Positions 1 to 11,921 of a stretch of DNA of 64,000 nt are shown here, one piece after another. The DNA comes from Rhizophlyctis rosea (lineage: Eukaryota; Chytridiomycota; Chytridiomycetes; Rhizophlyctidales; Rhizophlyctidaceae). The stretch spans positions 8,559 to 72,558 of the forward strand of contig JADGJC010000169.1 in the NCBI GenBank assembly GCA_027596075.1. Direction: 5' to 3'. The notes under the pieces are model-generated. The model ran no database searches. It was given only the letters and a program-made list of their open reading frames with translations, and had not been told where the DNA came from. The position numbers were made by a program, and so were the translations under genes. Positions within the stretch are counted from its first letter, which is position 1; the number at the start of each line of letters is the position of its first letter.

Positions 1-66
1 CGGGCGGCCGCGCGGCCCGCCCCGCCCGCGGCCCGCGCCCCCGGCCCCCCCGCCCCCCCGGCCGCG
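1..66. other. GC-only low-complexity left edge
   Basis: The first ~66 bases consist almost only of G and C, with long C runs and NotI-like GCGGCCGC-type motifs, and they stop abruptly at ordinary ~45% GC sequence. Nothing coding is visible. It could be a scaffold-end artefact or a real GC-rich simple repeat; the sequence alone cannot decide. Confidence 0.6.
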
Positions 67-1129
67 GGTTTGTAAGGAAGTGAGTTGTGTTTTCGTTTGA
101 GGGGCTTGCACGTTTTTCATTAGCATTTTTTCATTTTTTGCGTTGTCTATCTTTGCATGTTCTGGGGGACATTCCTCTGCTTATAATTTATTTGCACGAT
201 CATTATTTGCATTGCATGTCATTCAATAAGTAACAACCTTTTTGCATGAATGTTTGTGTCGGGTGAATTGCTATGTTCTGATTGTGCTGGTGTGTGTTTC
301 ACGTGAATAGGTGATGCGCAAGTTACGGTGGACAATTGTGCTCTTATCATTATGATGGTGACTATCTCTTCCTGCTTGTTTGGGTGACGACGGCAAAAGG
401 GGATGTGGTTGCAATGCTATCATCGCGTCTTGTAGTATTTTTTGGTAGAAAATTCTATCTTGACGTCCTTAATGACCGATATGGAAGTGGCATCAGCACA
501 CACATCACTCATCAGCATGGATATCATGGTCTGACTATGCATGACTCAACATCATGAATCGGCTTCCCACGCCTTCCCAAGTGCATGGCAATGTTCCCAC
601 CGCGCAACCTTCAACCCATCCTCCATCGTCCACTTCGTCCGATCCAACCTCGCATCCACTACTAAATCCTGGCGACTCGTCACCAAACGTCGGTGCCCTA
701 AATCCCGACACTTCAACCCTAATACACTCGAGTTCTGTACCCATATAGCCACTTATTGAAACAAGGTCCGCACATCCACCTTTCGTTAGCCTCCAGTCGT
801 ATTGAGATGGAAGTCAAGAAACTTGCTAACGCACTATTGACACGCTTTAGGCTTTCTCTGTTTGGTGCTCGTACGAAGAGCCTGCATAAGTTGGTGGGGT
901 TGCTTTTCTGCCGTTTTGGTTGGGTAAGTCGGCATGTGTCGCTTTGTGCACTTTGCATCCGACCTAACGTGTGTTGGCAGCGCACACGAACGAACGGTCC
1001 CATAGTGAGGTACATAGTAAGGTCAGGCTCCCTTAGTACCTCGGTTCACTTACAGTTCTTTGCTGGTAAGCGCATTCTTCTCTGCCTCCGTAACCAATTT
1101 CCCTTCTAATAACCACTGTTGCGAACTCA
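67..1129. other. No supported gene; intron-like signals only
   Basis: There is no convincing coding region. A short open stretch from an ATG near 807 runs into a good splice donor (GGTAAGTC near 924) and a matching acceptor (TTGGCAG near 980), and a second GGTAAG lies near 1065. These signals could belong to a non-coding transcript or to a decayed multi-exon gene linked to the tandem duplication that follows. No product is recognisable. Confidence 0.3.
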
Positions 1130-2330
1130 GGCGTGAAGGAGCAACACTTGCAGAACATTTAGATATTGAGGGACTATGTGGTTGTCATGCAACTGAGACG
1201 CGTTTGGTAGGGTTAAGCCAAGGCCCAGTCCGGGAGGGAAAATCCCCTCTCGTTCCGTCTGCTGGTTTCCCGTGTGTGCCATTTGTTGTCCGCTGTCACC
1301 TTCTGCGAACTTGCACGCAATCCTTCGGCCCGTGGCGAAAGCGCAGACACCAGCATATGTCCTGTCTCCTTTTCCCCTGTGGTGCAACTCCAATGCGGAC
1401 GTACAACACACATACATACATATCTTGATAGTGGAGATTGCATCCCGGGGAAGGAGACGTGTCCGAGGACTTGTAGCTATCGGGAAGGACATTCAATTAG
1501 TTGCGTTATGTATTGTTATCCCATTTAGACTTCTTGCGCCACCGGTGAGTCGTCTCATATTTCATAATTCTGCCTTCTTTCATCATTGATGAACTAATCA
1601 AGTCTTGCGTTGAAACAGGCATCAGCACAGTTCTCGACGGGAGGTCCCTGTGCTGTCTCCGGTATCAAGGTAAGTTTCTTCCCCTTTCCCGCGCTGACCA
1701 TCGGGCAATGTCACTTGGTTTCTTCTCTTCCCTTCTTTCCTTTGAACGCAGGCCCTGAACGACCAACACCCGCCAAACATTCACATACATATTGAGGGAT
1801 TATGTGGTTGGCTGTAGCTACCGCGCGTATGGTAGGGGTCAGCCTGGGTCCCGATTGGGAGGGATTCAAATCCCCTCTCGTCCAACCTGCTGGTTGCCCG
1901 TGTGTGCCATTTGTTGTTCGCAGTCACCCTTCTGCGAACTTGCACGCAATCCATCGGCCAATGGCAAAGACAGACACCAGCATATATCCTGCCTCCTTAC
2001 CCCTATGGTGCATATCACACGCCGATACACACAGACTTTTCAGATTGCACTGGGGGGAGACGTGTCCTGGGACAAGCGGGCTCTTGGCGAAGGACATTCA
2101 ATTAGTTGAGTCGCGTATGGTTATCCCGTGTAGAATTTTTGTGCTACGGGTGGGTCTCCATCGCAATGTCACACTTTCTGTATCCTTCAAACTGATCAAG
2201 CTGTGGCGGGCACCAGCACAGTTCTCGACGGGGGAGGTTCCTGTGCGATCGCCGGTATCAAGGGTAAGTCCTTTCCGTCTGCGCTGACTCCTCGACAAGC
2301 TCACCTGGTCTCTTCTCTCCCCTTCGTTTC
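1130..2330. repeat. Degenerate tandem duplication, ~600-bp unit
   Basis: Two head-to-tail copies align, starting at ATTGAGGGA (1165) and ATTGAGGGAT (1791), an offset of about 626 bp. Shared blocks include GTGTGTGCCATTTGTTGT, CTGCGAACTTGCACGCAATCC, AAGGACATTCAATTAGTTG and CAGCACAGTTCTCGACGGG. Both copies end in a GGTATCAAG(G)GTAAG donor-like site followed by similar pyrimidine-rich, intron-like sequence. By eye they are roughly 75% identical. Small indels destroy any common reading frame, so the unit looks non-coding, or like duplicated exons of a dead gene. Confidence 0.75.
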
Positions 2331-4120
2331 TCCCGTGCCCACACTATCAGTTACGGACCTTGACCCACCGCCGCCTCTTTGTGGCCAAGGTCCAGCCATC
2401 AAGGGAAACTATAGGCGAAACAAGACCCCTTCTTGACTAAGAGCGGTGCACACTTAGAAATATAAGTAAATCCATTCCTACAATCTATTCACAGTTCAAT
2501 TCCGGTTAGGTTTTTCAAGAATTTGGATATTATCCCACCATTTTTATTGGGAAGGATAGGTGCACTTCCGCGAAAATGGTACAGTGAGCTAAATTGGACG
2601 GAGGCAAAGCCCCCAGCCACATCGCACGGGTCCTATTGCCACTCGCATCATATCATTCGTTCATCCATTGTTCCCATTTTGATTCCTTGACTTATTGGGT
2701 CAATAGTGTTATGGACATCCCTCGCGGGACTGTTCACCCTGATCTCACTGTTTACTTGATTTTTCTGTTGTCCTCAGCCCTGTGTTGGCGACCGCGGAAA
2801 TGAGTTTGGATGCCTTTACCAAAGACCTTGGCGAAAAACCTTGGTAACATCCGATCGAAGCGAGTTACTTATGAATTCCTCCCAACGTTGTTTACCGGCT
2901 TGAGGGCCGTCATCAGTTCTTAGTCATCGGATTGTGGGTTGACGGGGTGAAATTCCTCACATACGGAAACATCTTCACAGTGGATTGGTGTACAGCCCTC
3001 TGGGGCGGTCCAGCTCAGGCGAGTGGAATAGGTTTGATATGAGTGGTCCCGGCTTGAGCTTGCGAGAATGGTTCAGATATTTTCGTTTAACGGATTTTTC
3101 TAAACAACTGTCAAGTTCCTTGTTGCTATGTGAACGTTTACTTTGTGTGGCTTCAGTGTTGGAAGGTTCGCATATAATTTGTTACTGGGGTTGAGACAGC
3201 ATGTTTCACCTATTGTGATCCGGTTTCCCGTCGAAATCTGAATCAGTGGAACCCTAGCGTCACATCTCCACTGTCAATTCATGATACTCTTCGCCTGGGC
3301 AAAAGTGTGTATACTATGCTGTGTCAAGAAATGCGGAATTCTCGCTTTGTTTACTTGGTGGTATATATGGATGGTCAACCGCGAAAGCTCGGCAGCTATC
3401 TGAAGCAGTAGACCTAGTGTGGTCCGGTTTCCGCATGGAAGGCGACTCCGTGAAGACCAAGAGTAACTCATCGGCCGTCAAAAACAGTCGGTCTTGGGTG
3501 GGGCAAAAGTCTACTGATTGGTATGGTAATGTTGAACCTCAGTCTTGGTGTATGGGGCTGTCTGGCCGGTATGATGGATCAGTCAAGGTGATGGTGGACC
3601 TAGTGTGGTCCGGTTGCCCAAAGGAAAAGGAGGTGTTAACATCTGATATCCTAATTTATTTGGCCGAGAATTTAGTTCTCCTTCCTTTGGGGCAAAAGTA
3701 TGTGTGCTCACTCATCCGTTGAATTGAAATGGTCGACAGTACAAAACGAAAAGGAACGCAAAAGGCTCTCCCTTCCGATTAAACTGTCACCATAAAGGAA
3801 GTCCTGGTTTGCTAGTGCATTATGACGGACTTTCGGTATTTGTCCATCATCTCTTCGGTCATACCATGGTTGGTTCTTTTACCACAGACTCAAACATAAG
3901 AATCATTTGAGTAATTTGATTGATCAAACCCAACATTCCAAGCATCTCTACGCTGGGGACTTGTGCCATCTCCATCATACATGTGTATGCATGTCACGAT
4001 TCTGACGACATGTAATGATTCTGGACTTTCTGACGACCCCGCAAATCCAGAAACATTTACAATGCCTCACGCAAAAGTATATTTACCCTTCCTCGTCTGA
4101 CTGCATATCAGGATGCAGGC
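2331..4120. other. No gene seen; short GGTCCGGTT repeats
   Basis: No supported coding region. A block reading GACCTAGTGTGGTCCGGTT occurs at 3411 and again at 3597, and a related ATCCGGTTTCCC lies near 3218. Phrases around GGGGCAAAAGT also recur (about 3500 and 3690). This looks like a small diverged repeat cluster rather than a gene. Confidence 0.4.
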
Positions 4121-4122
4121 CA

Positions 4123-5221
4123 TCAATAAACGGAACATGGATAGCTCCGCCATCTTTGTGGTGCTGAGTGGGAATCCGGACTTTGCCTGAACCTCGGGCT
4201 TTTTGGTGCCCATAAAGCAAAACGAACGTCTTCAAGAAGGGAACTATCTATCACTCGCTGATATTGATGATCTATATTCCGAGCAAGCAGGACGGCTTCT
4301 GGTCCCCACGCATTCCATTTCGGAAACCTACATGAACATTCACCCGCTTCGCACTCATCCGTCACTGTCGCTTTTCGTTTGAACAAGGGAAGATAAGCAC
4401 GCATTTGTTGACTGACTTTCGCAACATCTGCGGTTGTCCTGACCATGCACACGGCAGCAGAGACAGGGAAGGAAGTAAAGTTTGGTGAATTCACCAATAC
4501 GGCTGGCTAGGTTGCGTGGATTTGCTCAAGTCAGCATCAATATGGTCATACAGGATATTCTGCAACCCAATTGATCTTTAGGACAGGTTCTTCAACATGA
4601 AGAGGAAAAAGAGGCAAGAACAACCGAACCTAAGAAGAAGCAACATGATACCAAATCGCGCGCTCACACACACCTGAACTTACATGTCCGGCATTATCCA
4701 AAAAAACTTCAACGACCCGGCTATCAGTCCCTATCGTGGTATTCTTGATGTTCCCAGTCCCTTTTTCCAACGTGCAACCAACAATGCATGCAGAAAAAAT
4801 TAACCTCGGGGCGTGGCATTTACACAAGACAGAACCTCAAACGGTTCCCCGGTTGCATATGTGACTATAGGGGCAGTTCATCGCAATTGTCACAATCTCT
4901 TTGATTGCTTGGAATTGGCACACCGGGTTGATCACAAGTATTATCATCGTAATGAAGGAGTATGAGATAGAAAATTAGAACTTCCGCAAGGTAGGTCGCT
5001 CGACGATAGGGATATGCTATGGAGGTGTTCGTGAATAGGGAATTGAAAGAAATAGTATCGGACAAACAACCAGACAAGAAGCCGGAGTCTTTCCCCAAGA
5101 TGTTACGTAATGCCGCGGTGGAAAGAGACAATGGCTGGAATCTGTGCATGCTGGAAAGACTGGGGACATTTTTTATATGGACAGCGATGGACTTAAACTG
5201 ACTTATAGTACATGCTTTCAA
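4123..5221 (-). CDS. Possible hypothetical multi-exon gene, weak
   Basis: Three open minus-strand stretches lie in order: 5221-4865, about 4827-4691 and 4497-4123. The middle one ends in a perfect donor (GGACAT|GTAAGT near 4683), which suggests a real exon. The last contains a cysteine cluster (DECEAGECSC). No domain is recognised, no start codon is certain, and the exon joins were not resolved. It may be a decayed or fast-evolving gene. The call rests only on open frames and one good splice site. Confidence 0.25.
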
Positions 5222-5622
5222 AAGAATTCACTTCGATTCAGACGTAAATGGTCACGGAAAAATGAAGATGCTGTAACAATCATGGACCTGGTGACGGGGG
5301 GTTGTTGAACCTGCATATGGAAACAGTCTGTGAATGATACGATCTGTCCCGACTCCAAAGATCAATGATGACCGTATGCCGAATGCTCACGGCACATATC
5401 AAATCAACGGAAAAACGTAATAGGGGAATGATAACAGTTAAAGGTGGAGGTTGTCTTCAGTGCACGACATGTATCATCCCGACGTGTTGCTCCGGAGGGG
5501 AGTCGAATCATACGAATGAGATTAGAAAGGAAGAAATGCCATTAGTATCGATTTGAAGGCAGTGAGCACTTCACACACAAACGTGACAACTAACAGCCTC
5601 CCACACGCCATCTGACAGCTGA

Positions 5623-5890
5623 AGGGCCTCCTGAACGCGGAGGCAGGCTTGGGTGCTATTGCAAGAGGGGTAGTTATTGCGGGCGTTATGGCAGGCGCTA
5701 TTGCAGCTTTGTGTGTAACACAAGGGACCTGTCAACTGTGCACAATTGTGCACTCGTCATTCATTTGACAGGCCCCTTGTGTTACCACGTGGCTTGGTGA
5801 CCGCGCCGAGAAGCTATTGCAGGCGTTATTGCAGGCTTCGGTAGTTCTAGGTAGTTATTGCCGAGCCTGCCTCCCAGTTCAGGAGGCCCT
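5623..5890. mobile_element. Fold-back (MITE-like) inverted-repeat element
   Basis: Nested inverted repeats frame this segment. The outer arms 5623-5648 and 5865-5890 match at 24 of 26 positions in reverse complement. The inner arms 5715-5735 and 5765-5785 match at 20 of 21. At the centre, 5738-5753 is a perfect 16-bp palindrome (GTGCACAATTGTGCAC). Between the arms the motif (G)CTATTGCAGGCGTTATTGCAGGC recurs in several variants on both sides. No transposase frame is present, so a non-autonomous fold-back element or a structured RNA locus is the simplest reading. Confidence 0.65.
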
Positions 5891-7939
5891 AGCTGAGGGC
5901 CTCATCTTAATCCTGAGTGGACGTTCGAGAATGTGCTTCTGTCTGTGGGACCTGCCGATACGCCCACAGGCAGCATACGAATCGGGATCATCTACTTCAT
6001 CTTCCTTTTGGTTGTGAATCCTTTGACTCAGCATACTAGAATGCCAGTGATTGTTGCATCATCCCACTGACAATTACCCAGACTACCCAACAGGCATAAG
6101 GAAGAGGGAGAAAAGGTATATTCGTTTGGTTTCGCCCTCCTGCTGCACACTTCCTTTCTTGATTACTGATCTTCGAAAAGCTGAATAAGAGATTCATGAA
6201 GACATGCGCTACATTGAAGCAGACTACTACCACTGCACAGCTATCGGTTGACTGCTTATGGACATCCATCTGGTGCCTGTGGTATGACAGGATGCTTGGA
6301 AACTTAACTCTACGTTCCAGCGCTCACTGCGCTCGCATGCAAACGTGCTTCCCAAAGCAGCGGTATGGGCTGAGCAAAAGACGTTTCGTCGTCCAATGAT
6401 CATAGATACACTGAGGCATTTTGATCCATACGAGGCCGTCGACGTTTGGGGGTTAAAGACCGCCACGGCGAAGCGACGGAATACTGATATCTGCAAAAAA
6501 TATGTCTCACCAACGAGGTGCCGTATTTAAATATCACTGCCGCTAAGAGTGTTATATGCATTCCCTTCCATCACTCCAATGCCTTTGAGCTTGCGAACCA
6601 TTTTTGCTTCATGAGCTTAAAAGATGCTTGGAAGTTCACAATGAAACCTGGTGGACCATGGCTCTGAGAAATGGGCGAAGGCACTGAGAAGGCATCCTTA
6701 TCTCCGTGATGCACCTGTCTCGGCAGGCAATGCTGTGTATGCTCTGAGGCTATCAGATACTTTTTTGCACGCTGAGCAAATCAGACAAACCCGTCTATAA
6801 AGGATTAGCCGTGAGCAAAAGCAAAAATTTGCGAAGATCATGCATGTGATGATTCAAGTCCCCCAGATCGCAATGATATCCACGTTATAAGATCAAACAG
6901 CTTTCCTTGTAAAGTAAAAGCATTCCATTTTCCGAATCAACTCACCAAGGTGGCAATTCTGACTGTTGCGGTCACCGCATCCGCAGCACAATCCCATGAG
7001 GTGATTCTCACCGAGCGCAAGGCGAGATGGTATATACACATTCCTCAAACCTCATCTCATATGCTCCTGCACCTTGCCCGCCAGGGCTTTTCGAACGGTG
7101 TTGACCACGACGAAGGAAAGGACAAAAAACCATCAAATAAAATCCATCATCCAAAGACCGTCACGGTCCGATAGACCAAAATGACGCTCAGTCGGATCCA
7201 CTTACTGTTGTGTTTGCGTGACACATCCTTTTGTGAACTTAAGGACAGTGGGTGGAACATGGGTCGTTCACGTTGGGGTATTTGTATATTTTCTTTTGTT
7301 GCCTGACGATGGGAACGATATGCTGATCCTCCCACCGGAAAGTTGCTTTTGCTTTCGTGTCTGCTACTTTTTAAATGCCAAAATATCTCCAGTTTCGATG
7401 ATACATTTTTCACCGACGCTCACTTTGTTCATCCTTTCAATGTGTGGGCCCAAAAAATACGCGAACATAAACATTTGATGACCGGTGAACATCGTCAGTG
7501 TAGTATTGCGTCATGTGACCGAATAGCATGCGATGTCCATTCTATTTTCTCATGGAATTGGCATGATCTATTGTTGTAATGCTTTATGAACAATCCGGAC
7601 CGTTTTTCTTTGTTCATTAGGAAAATCATAAAAGCCCTTCAAGGGTCCTGTGGTACGACCCTTGCCAGACATTGAAGGCACAGTCAGGGCCCTTGCGCCA
7701 CGAATGCGCTGTGCCATCAGTCCCTTTTCCCAACAAGGCAAGAGTAAACAATGTGACCTTCTTCATTGGGAAGGTAATTTGTGGCTGTGCATTCATGTAA
7801 ACAATCCACCCAATTTGGTATGCGCCCGTCCTCCCCATCCCCCCGTTTTGCTGCCAACAACTTCCTCCTGCATCCCACCAGCATCTCATCAGTGCTCTGA
7901 GCTCGCATTTCCTGGTAACCACTGACTCTGGGCTGCAAA
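5891..7939. other. Intergenic, no gene seen
   Basis: Only short overlapping open frames without domain features, plausible splice structure or codon bias are present. No RNA gene is recognised. The last ~200 bases should hold the promoter of the downstream membrane-protein gene, but no clear TATA element was identified. Confidence 0.4.
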
Positions 7940-10900
7940 ATGGAGGATCACGGGCAGTTTCCGGCGTCTTCCGTCGCGGCTGCGTCTGCTACGGGCAGGT
8001 GAGTTCTTTTCCCCCGTTGTCGCCTTGGCCAGCCTACGAACTTTGAGCTAGACCGCGAGCTCCAGAAACCGATATACTTACTTTGCTTTCACTCATAGCT
8101 CGACACCACCAGACACCGTTAACGTCATGGATGCATATGAGTCGTGGCCTACGAGTCAGGGTCAGAACCTCTCCCCCACTCCACCGCCTCGTCACTCTAG
8201 TGCAACCGATACAGACCATAAGCCAACAGTTAGCGAGCTGAACGCAAGATTGGCGCGTCTGGCAGTCTTGGCAGACGAGTTAAATGTGTCTCATGGGGAT
8301 GTCATGAATGCTGTATCTTCTACCCATTGGACAGAGGATAACCAACCAACACCACGACCCCCACCCGTTAAGCAGGACAACAAGGAAGACGACAATAATC
8401 CATATCCAGATGACCCTTACCCAAAGTTCCAAGATGACAGACCTCTTGCAGAAATGTTCGAGTCCTTTGCCCGCAAGCTCAATCGACAAACTGAGCAAGC
8501 GGCTTCCGAACCGCCCGCACCCAAACCCTCTCTCAAAGCTCTCACAAACAAACTCATCCATGTTAAGCGTGCTGTCCACAAACCACCAGTCCTGCCAGAA
8601 CCTGTAGAAACTGATGCAAAACCATCCTTGAAAGACCTCACCACCAAACTCATCAACATCGAACGTGCCGTCCGTCCAGCCTTGAACCGTATCCAGATAG
8701 CTCGGCAAACCCTCTGTCGCCAAAATCTAACCTTGAAGAGACGCGATTCAACCACCACTCTGGACGAATACCATAATCCTATTTACTGGGGAGGTCTACA
8801 GTCACCGTTGGGCGAGATTGATGATGATGATCTGCTTGAGCAGTACTTGCGGGAGAATCGGGAGGAGGAGCCGGTGGAGGAGGACCTTCAACAACGTGTG
8901 GAACAGCTCGAAGCCCTCCTCACACAGCAAGTGGAACAACCTCAACCCTTCGTGGCGGAACCGGAACCTAAACCCGAGGAGCCTCAGGAAGAGGACGAGA
9001 AACCAGAAGAGGACGATGCGGACAGGATCATCGTTGTTCCTATGGGAGACCATTGGGTGACCAAAGAGGTGTATTATGCGGAGATGGAAAAGCGTCGACG
9101 GGAGGCGGAGGAAGCGTTGAGGGAGAAGGAGAAAATTCCGGAAGATATGAAGTTGCCTTTTGGAGCAAAGTTTGCGGACACTACACCGGCGTCGAAGGAT
9201 ATGCCGCAAAGAGTGCAGACCTTCCCGCAACAGCAACAACAACAACGCCAACAACAACAACAAATTCCTGCTCGTTCTCCTACTGCCCCAATGACGACTA
9301 GTCATTCCCAACGTCCTACAACTGGGTTTACATCCAATGATGCCATCCGGCCTACCACGCCTCAACAATCCAACACTTCCAACCCCACCCGTTTGACCAC
9401 CTCTCAAACATCTCCTAATTCCAACTCCACCCGTCCACCCACCACCTCTCAATCCTCCACCCCCATCCGTCCCACTCCCGCAAAAACAACCAACACAAAA
9501 CACCCCCCCGCCCAAACCCACACCACTACCCACCAACCTCAACCCCACCAACCTCAACAACAAAAACCCACAATAGACACAATTCTCGACACCCCTTCCC
9601 ACCACCACCGTCCGGGGCGGACCGACTCCTCCTCCACACTCCCCCACACCACTCAAGACACCGCTCAGAAAGCCCAGAAACACCGCGACGACCTAAAATC
9701 CTACCTCCAAACTCACAAACCCAGCGATCCCACATCTGCCGTCGAAGCATCCGATAAGGAAAATAATTTCGCTCGGTATTTTAGGTGGTTTAACCTGGCA
9801 AGAGCGATTGCGACAGGAGTGTACGGTATAGTAGAAGCGAGCAGACAGTTGAAAGACCCGGTTTACGGGGATGTGGGTGCGAGGGGGTTGTTGATTGTCA
9901 CCATTTTCTTCGTACGTATCACAGGCCTCCTGTCGTGGGTCTTCTCGAGTCTTTATCTTTTCGCTGGGTGAAAATATTTATCATTCCCTTAGATCCTGGT
10001 CGAAATCCTCGTCGCGTTCATAAAAGCTTTTCCGCAAGTCCTATGGATATTCTGGAACACCGAAGGATGGGATCCGTACCAAAAGTATTGGACCGTTTGG
10101 GCTATTATTGCGGATCATGAGTTGATTACCGATGTTGTTCCTACTTTGGTAAGTAATTGCTTGGCCTTGATCTCCGCGTAGGTTGATTTGCACATCGCCG
10201 TACTGGGTCTTGCTCGTTAGATGTGCGGTGATTTTTTTTTTTCTGGATCAAAATTCTGATGATGCGTGTTGTTGTCTTTTTCTTATCAGGTGAACGTCAT
10301 CTTGAAGATTTACACGTACCGGTTGACGGAGATTTTGGCTGAGCCTGATGCGGGGAATACTTTGAGTGAGTTTTCCATTACCTGCCATTTTTGCAGTTGC
10401 ATCGTTCGATTTTTGCTTTTGTTGGAATTGCAAGCGGGTGGGCCTTTTTGGGAAAGGCATTTGAGTGGGGCGACGGGAACAAAAAAGGGAACGATCGACT
10501 TTTGGCTATGCATGGACTTTTGGTTTGGATCCAATTGGGCTATGGGACATTTGAGAGGCCGTAGCTTACCAGCAATGCGAAATCCACCCCGCCTAGCCAA
10601 TACTAAACTTCCCTTTTCCCCCATCCAGCCCAATCAGACTTCACATTCACACTCTCAAACATCCGCTCCTCAAAATACCACAACTTTGTTCTCCTCCTCC
10701 TCTTCACCGCCACACTAACATACACTATCATCTTCCACTCCATCCGTCTCCTCCGTGCTCTCTCGAAAAAGGGCGCAACACTCCTTGGCGTTATTGTCGT
10801 TATCAAGGGCCTGTGTTTGCTGTTAGACCTGTTTACGAATGGAGCGATGCTGTATGAAGTGTTAGTGTATCGTGGGAAGGATTTCCTGAGATTGAATCAG

Positions 10901-11457
10901 TGGACGGCGGGTATGATGTTGAGTGTTGTGGTCGTGGGACCGGTTGTTACGTTGGTTGTTAATGGTGAGTCATATCATTTCCCATCACTCGAACCTTCTC
11001 TCACCTCCTAACACACACCACCCCAACAACAGCCCTCGTAAACCTCCCCCTCCACTACCTCTTCCTCTCCCTCCAACTCCACCTAATCTCCTCCCCCCCT
11101 CAACCCCTAACCCGAATCCTCCCAACAGCCCTCCGAAAGACCTTCCACCCCTACACCCTCCCAATCTTCCTTGTCGCACTCTACCTCCTCATCGCCATCC
11201 TCCTCGTGTTGGGTCAACTCCGCTCATTCTCCCCCCTCGACGCAATCGCACAAGGTCATATTCCGAGCCAGATGGTTCCGAATAGTGGCTTTTTTGGGTG
11301 GGGGAGTGGAGGGAGCGGGGATAGGAGGGATGTGATGTTTGGACTTGTTTGGTTGGATTTGGTGGTTAATTATGGGGTTGGTGTGGCGGTGACGGGGGTT
11401 TATTGGGTTTGGAGGGGTGTTAGGGGTGTTTGGGGGTTTTTGCCTTGTAGTTCGTGA
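7940..11457 (+). CDS. Polytopic membrane protein with long disordered N-terminus
   Basis: Six exons join in phase: 7940-7998, 8099-9911, 9993-10148, 10290-10365, 10629-10964 and 11033-11457, giving 954 residues. All introns have GT donors and AG acceptors; the first donor is AG|GTGAG. Residues ~1-590 are polar and disordered, with an acidic coiled-coil-like stretch (EEEPVEEDLQQRVEQLEALL), glutamine runs near 9225-9262 and a Pro/Thr/Ser/Gln-rich tract. Residues ~600-954 hold about seven or eight hydrophobic segments, including those around VGARGLLIVTIFFILVEIL, NFVLLLLFTATLTYTIIF and PIFLVALYLLIAILLVLG. It is therefore probably an integral membrane protein with a large cytosolic tail. I do not recognise the family, and no catalytic or transport motif was seen. 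Starting at 7940 rather than 8127 adds an in-frame first exon. Confidence 0.8.
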
Positions 11458-11921
11458 TTGGGCTGGGGAATGATAGGATTTGAGGGAGGGGAACAGGTTA
11501 TGTACAACGTATTTGGATGAAGTATGTAATGAAAGTGTAATGTAATTAGACAAGGTCTGCATTTGTGTGGACTTATGGACCGAGTTTCGCATTATGCCGC
11601 ACAGTTTTTGTTTGATGGGAGATTCACGAAATTTCACCAGTTTGCTGAGTGGGATGCGGGCGTTTGGGGCTGCTGCACAATTGATCGTTGTCCTATGAGA
11701 TGCTAGTACGCGTTGATTTACCAAAGTGAAGACTGGCACCCAAAACTCAATCAAAGAGTGGAAAGATGGAGGCGCTAGAGCTTGGTATCTGTTGTTTGGG
11801 GCTCAGGGAAATGGAACAAGATCCCCATTTCACCGGTGAAGTCTCCAGTTTGGGCAGCTTACAGCCTTTCGCAAAGGTCTTTACTATGCTGCATCTACTC
11901 TAAACACCCAACAAAGCACCC
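11458..11921. other. Convergent intergenic region
   Basis: About 460 bp between the convergent stops of the membrane-protein gene (+) and the tyrosinase gene (-). It should hold both 3' UTRs. No further gene is seen. Confidence 0.5.

Noticed and set aside
8802..9683. 293-codon minus-strand open frame
   Set aside because: It is the reverse complement of the low-complexity tail of the + strand membrane-protein gene, whose exons all close in phase.
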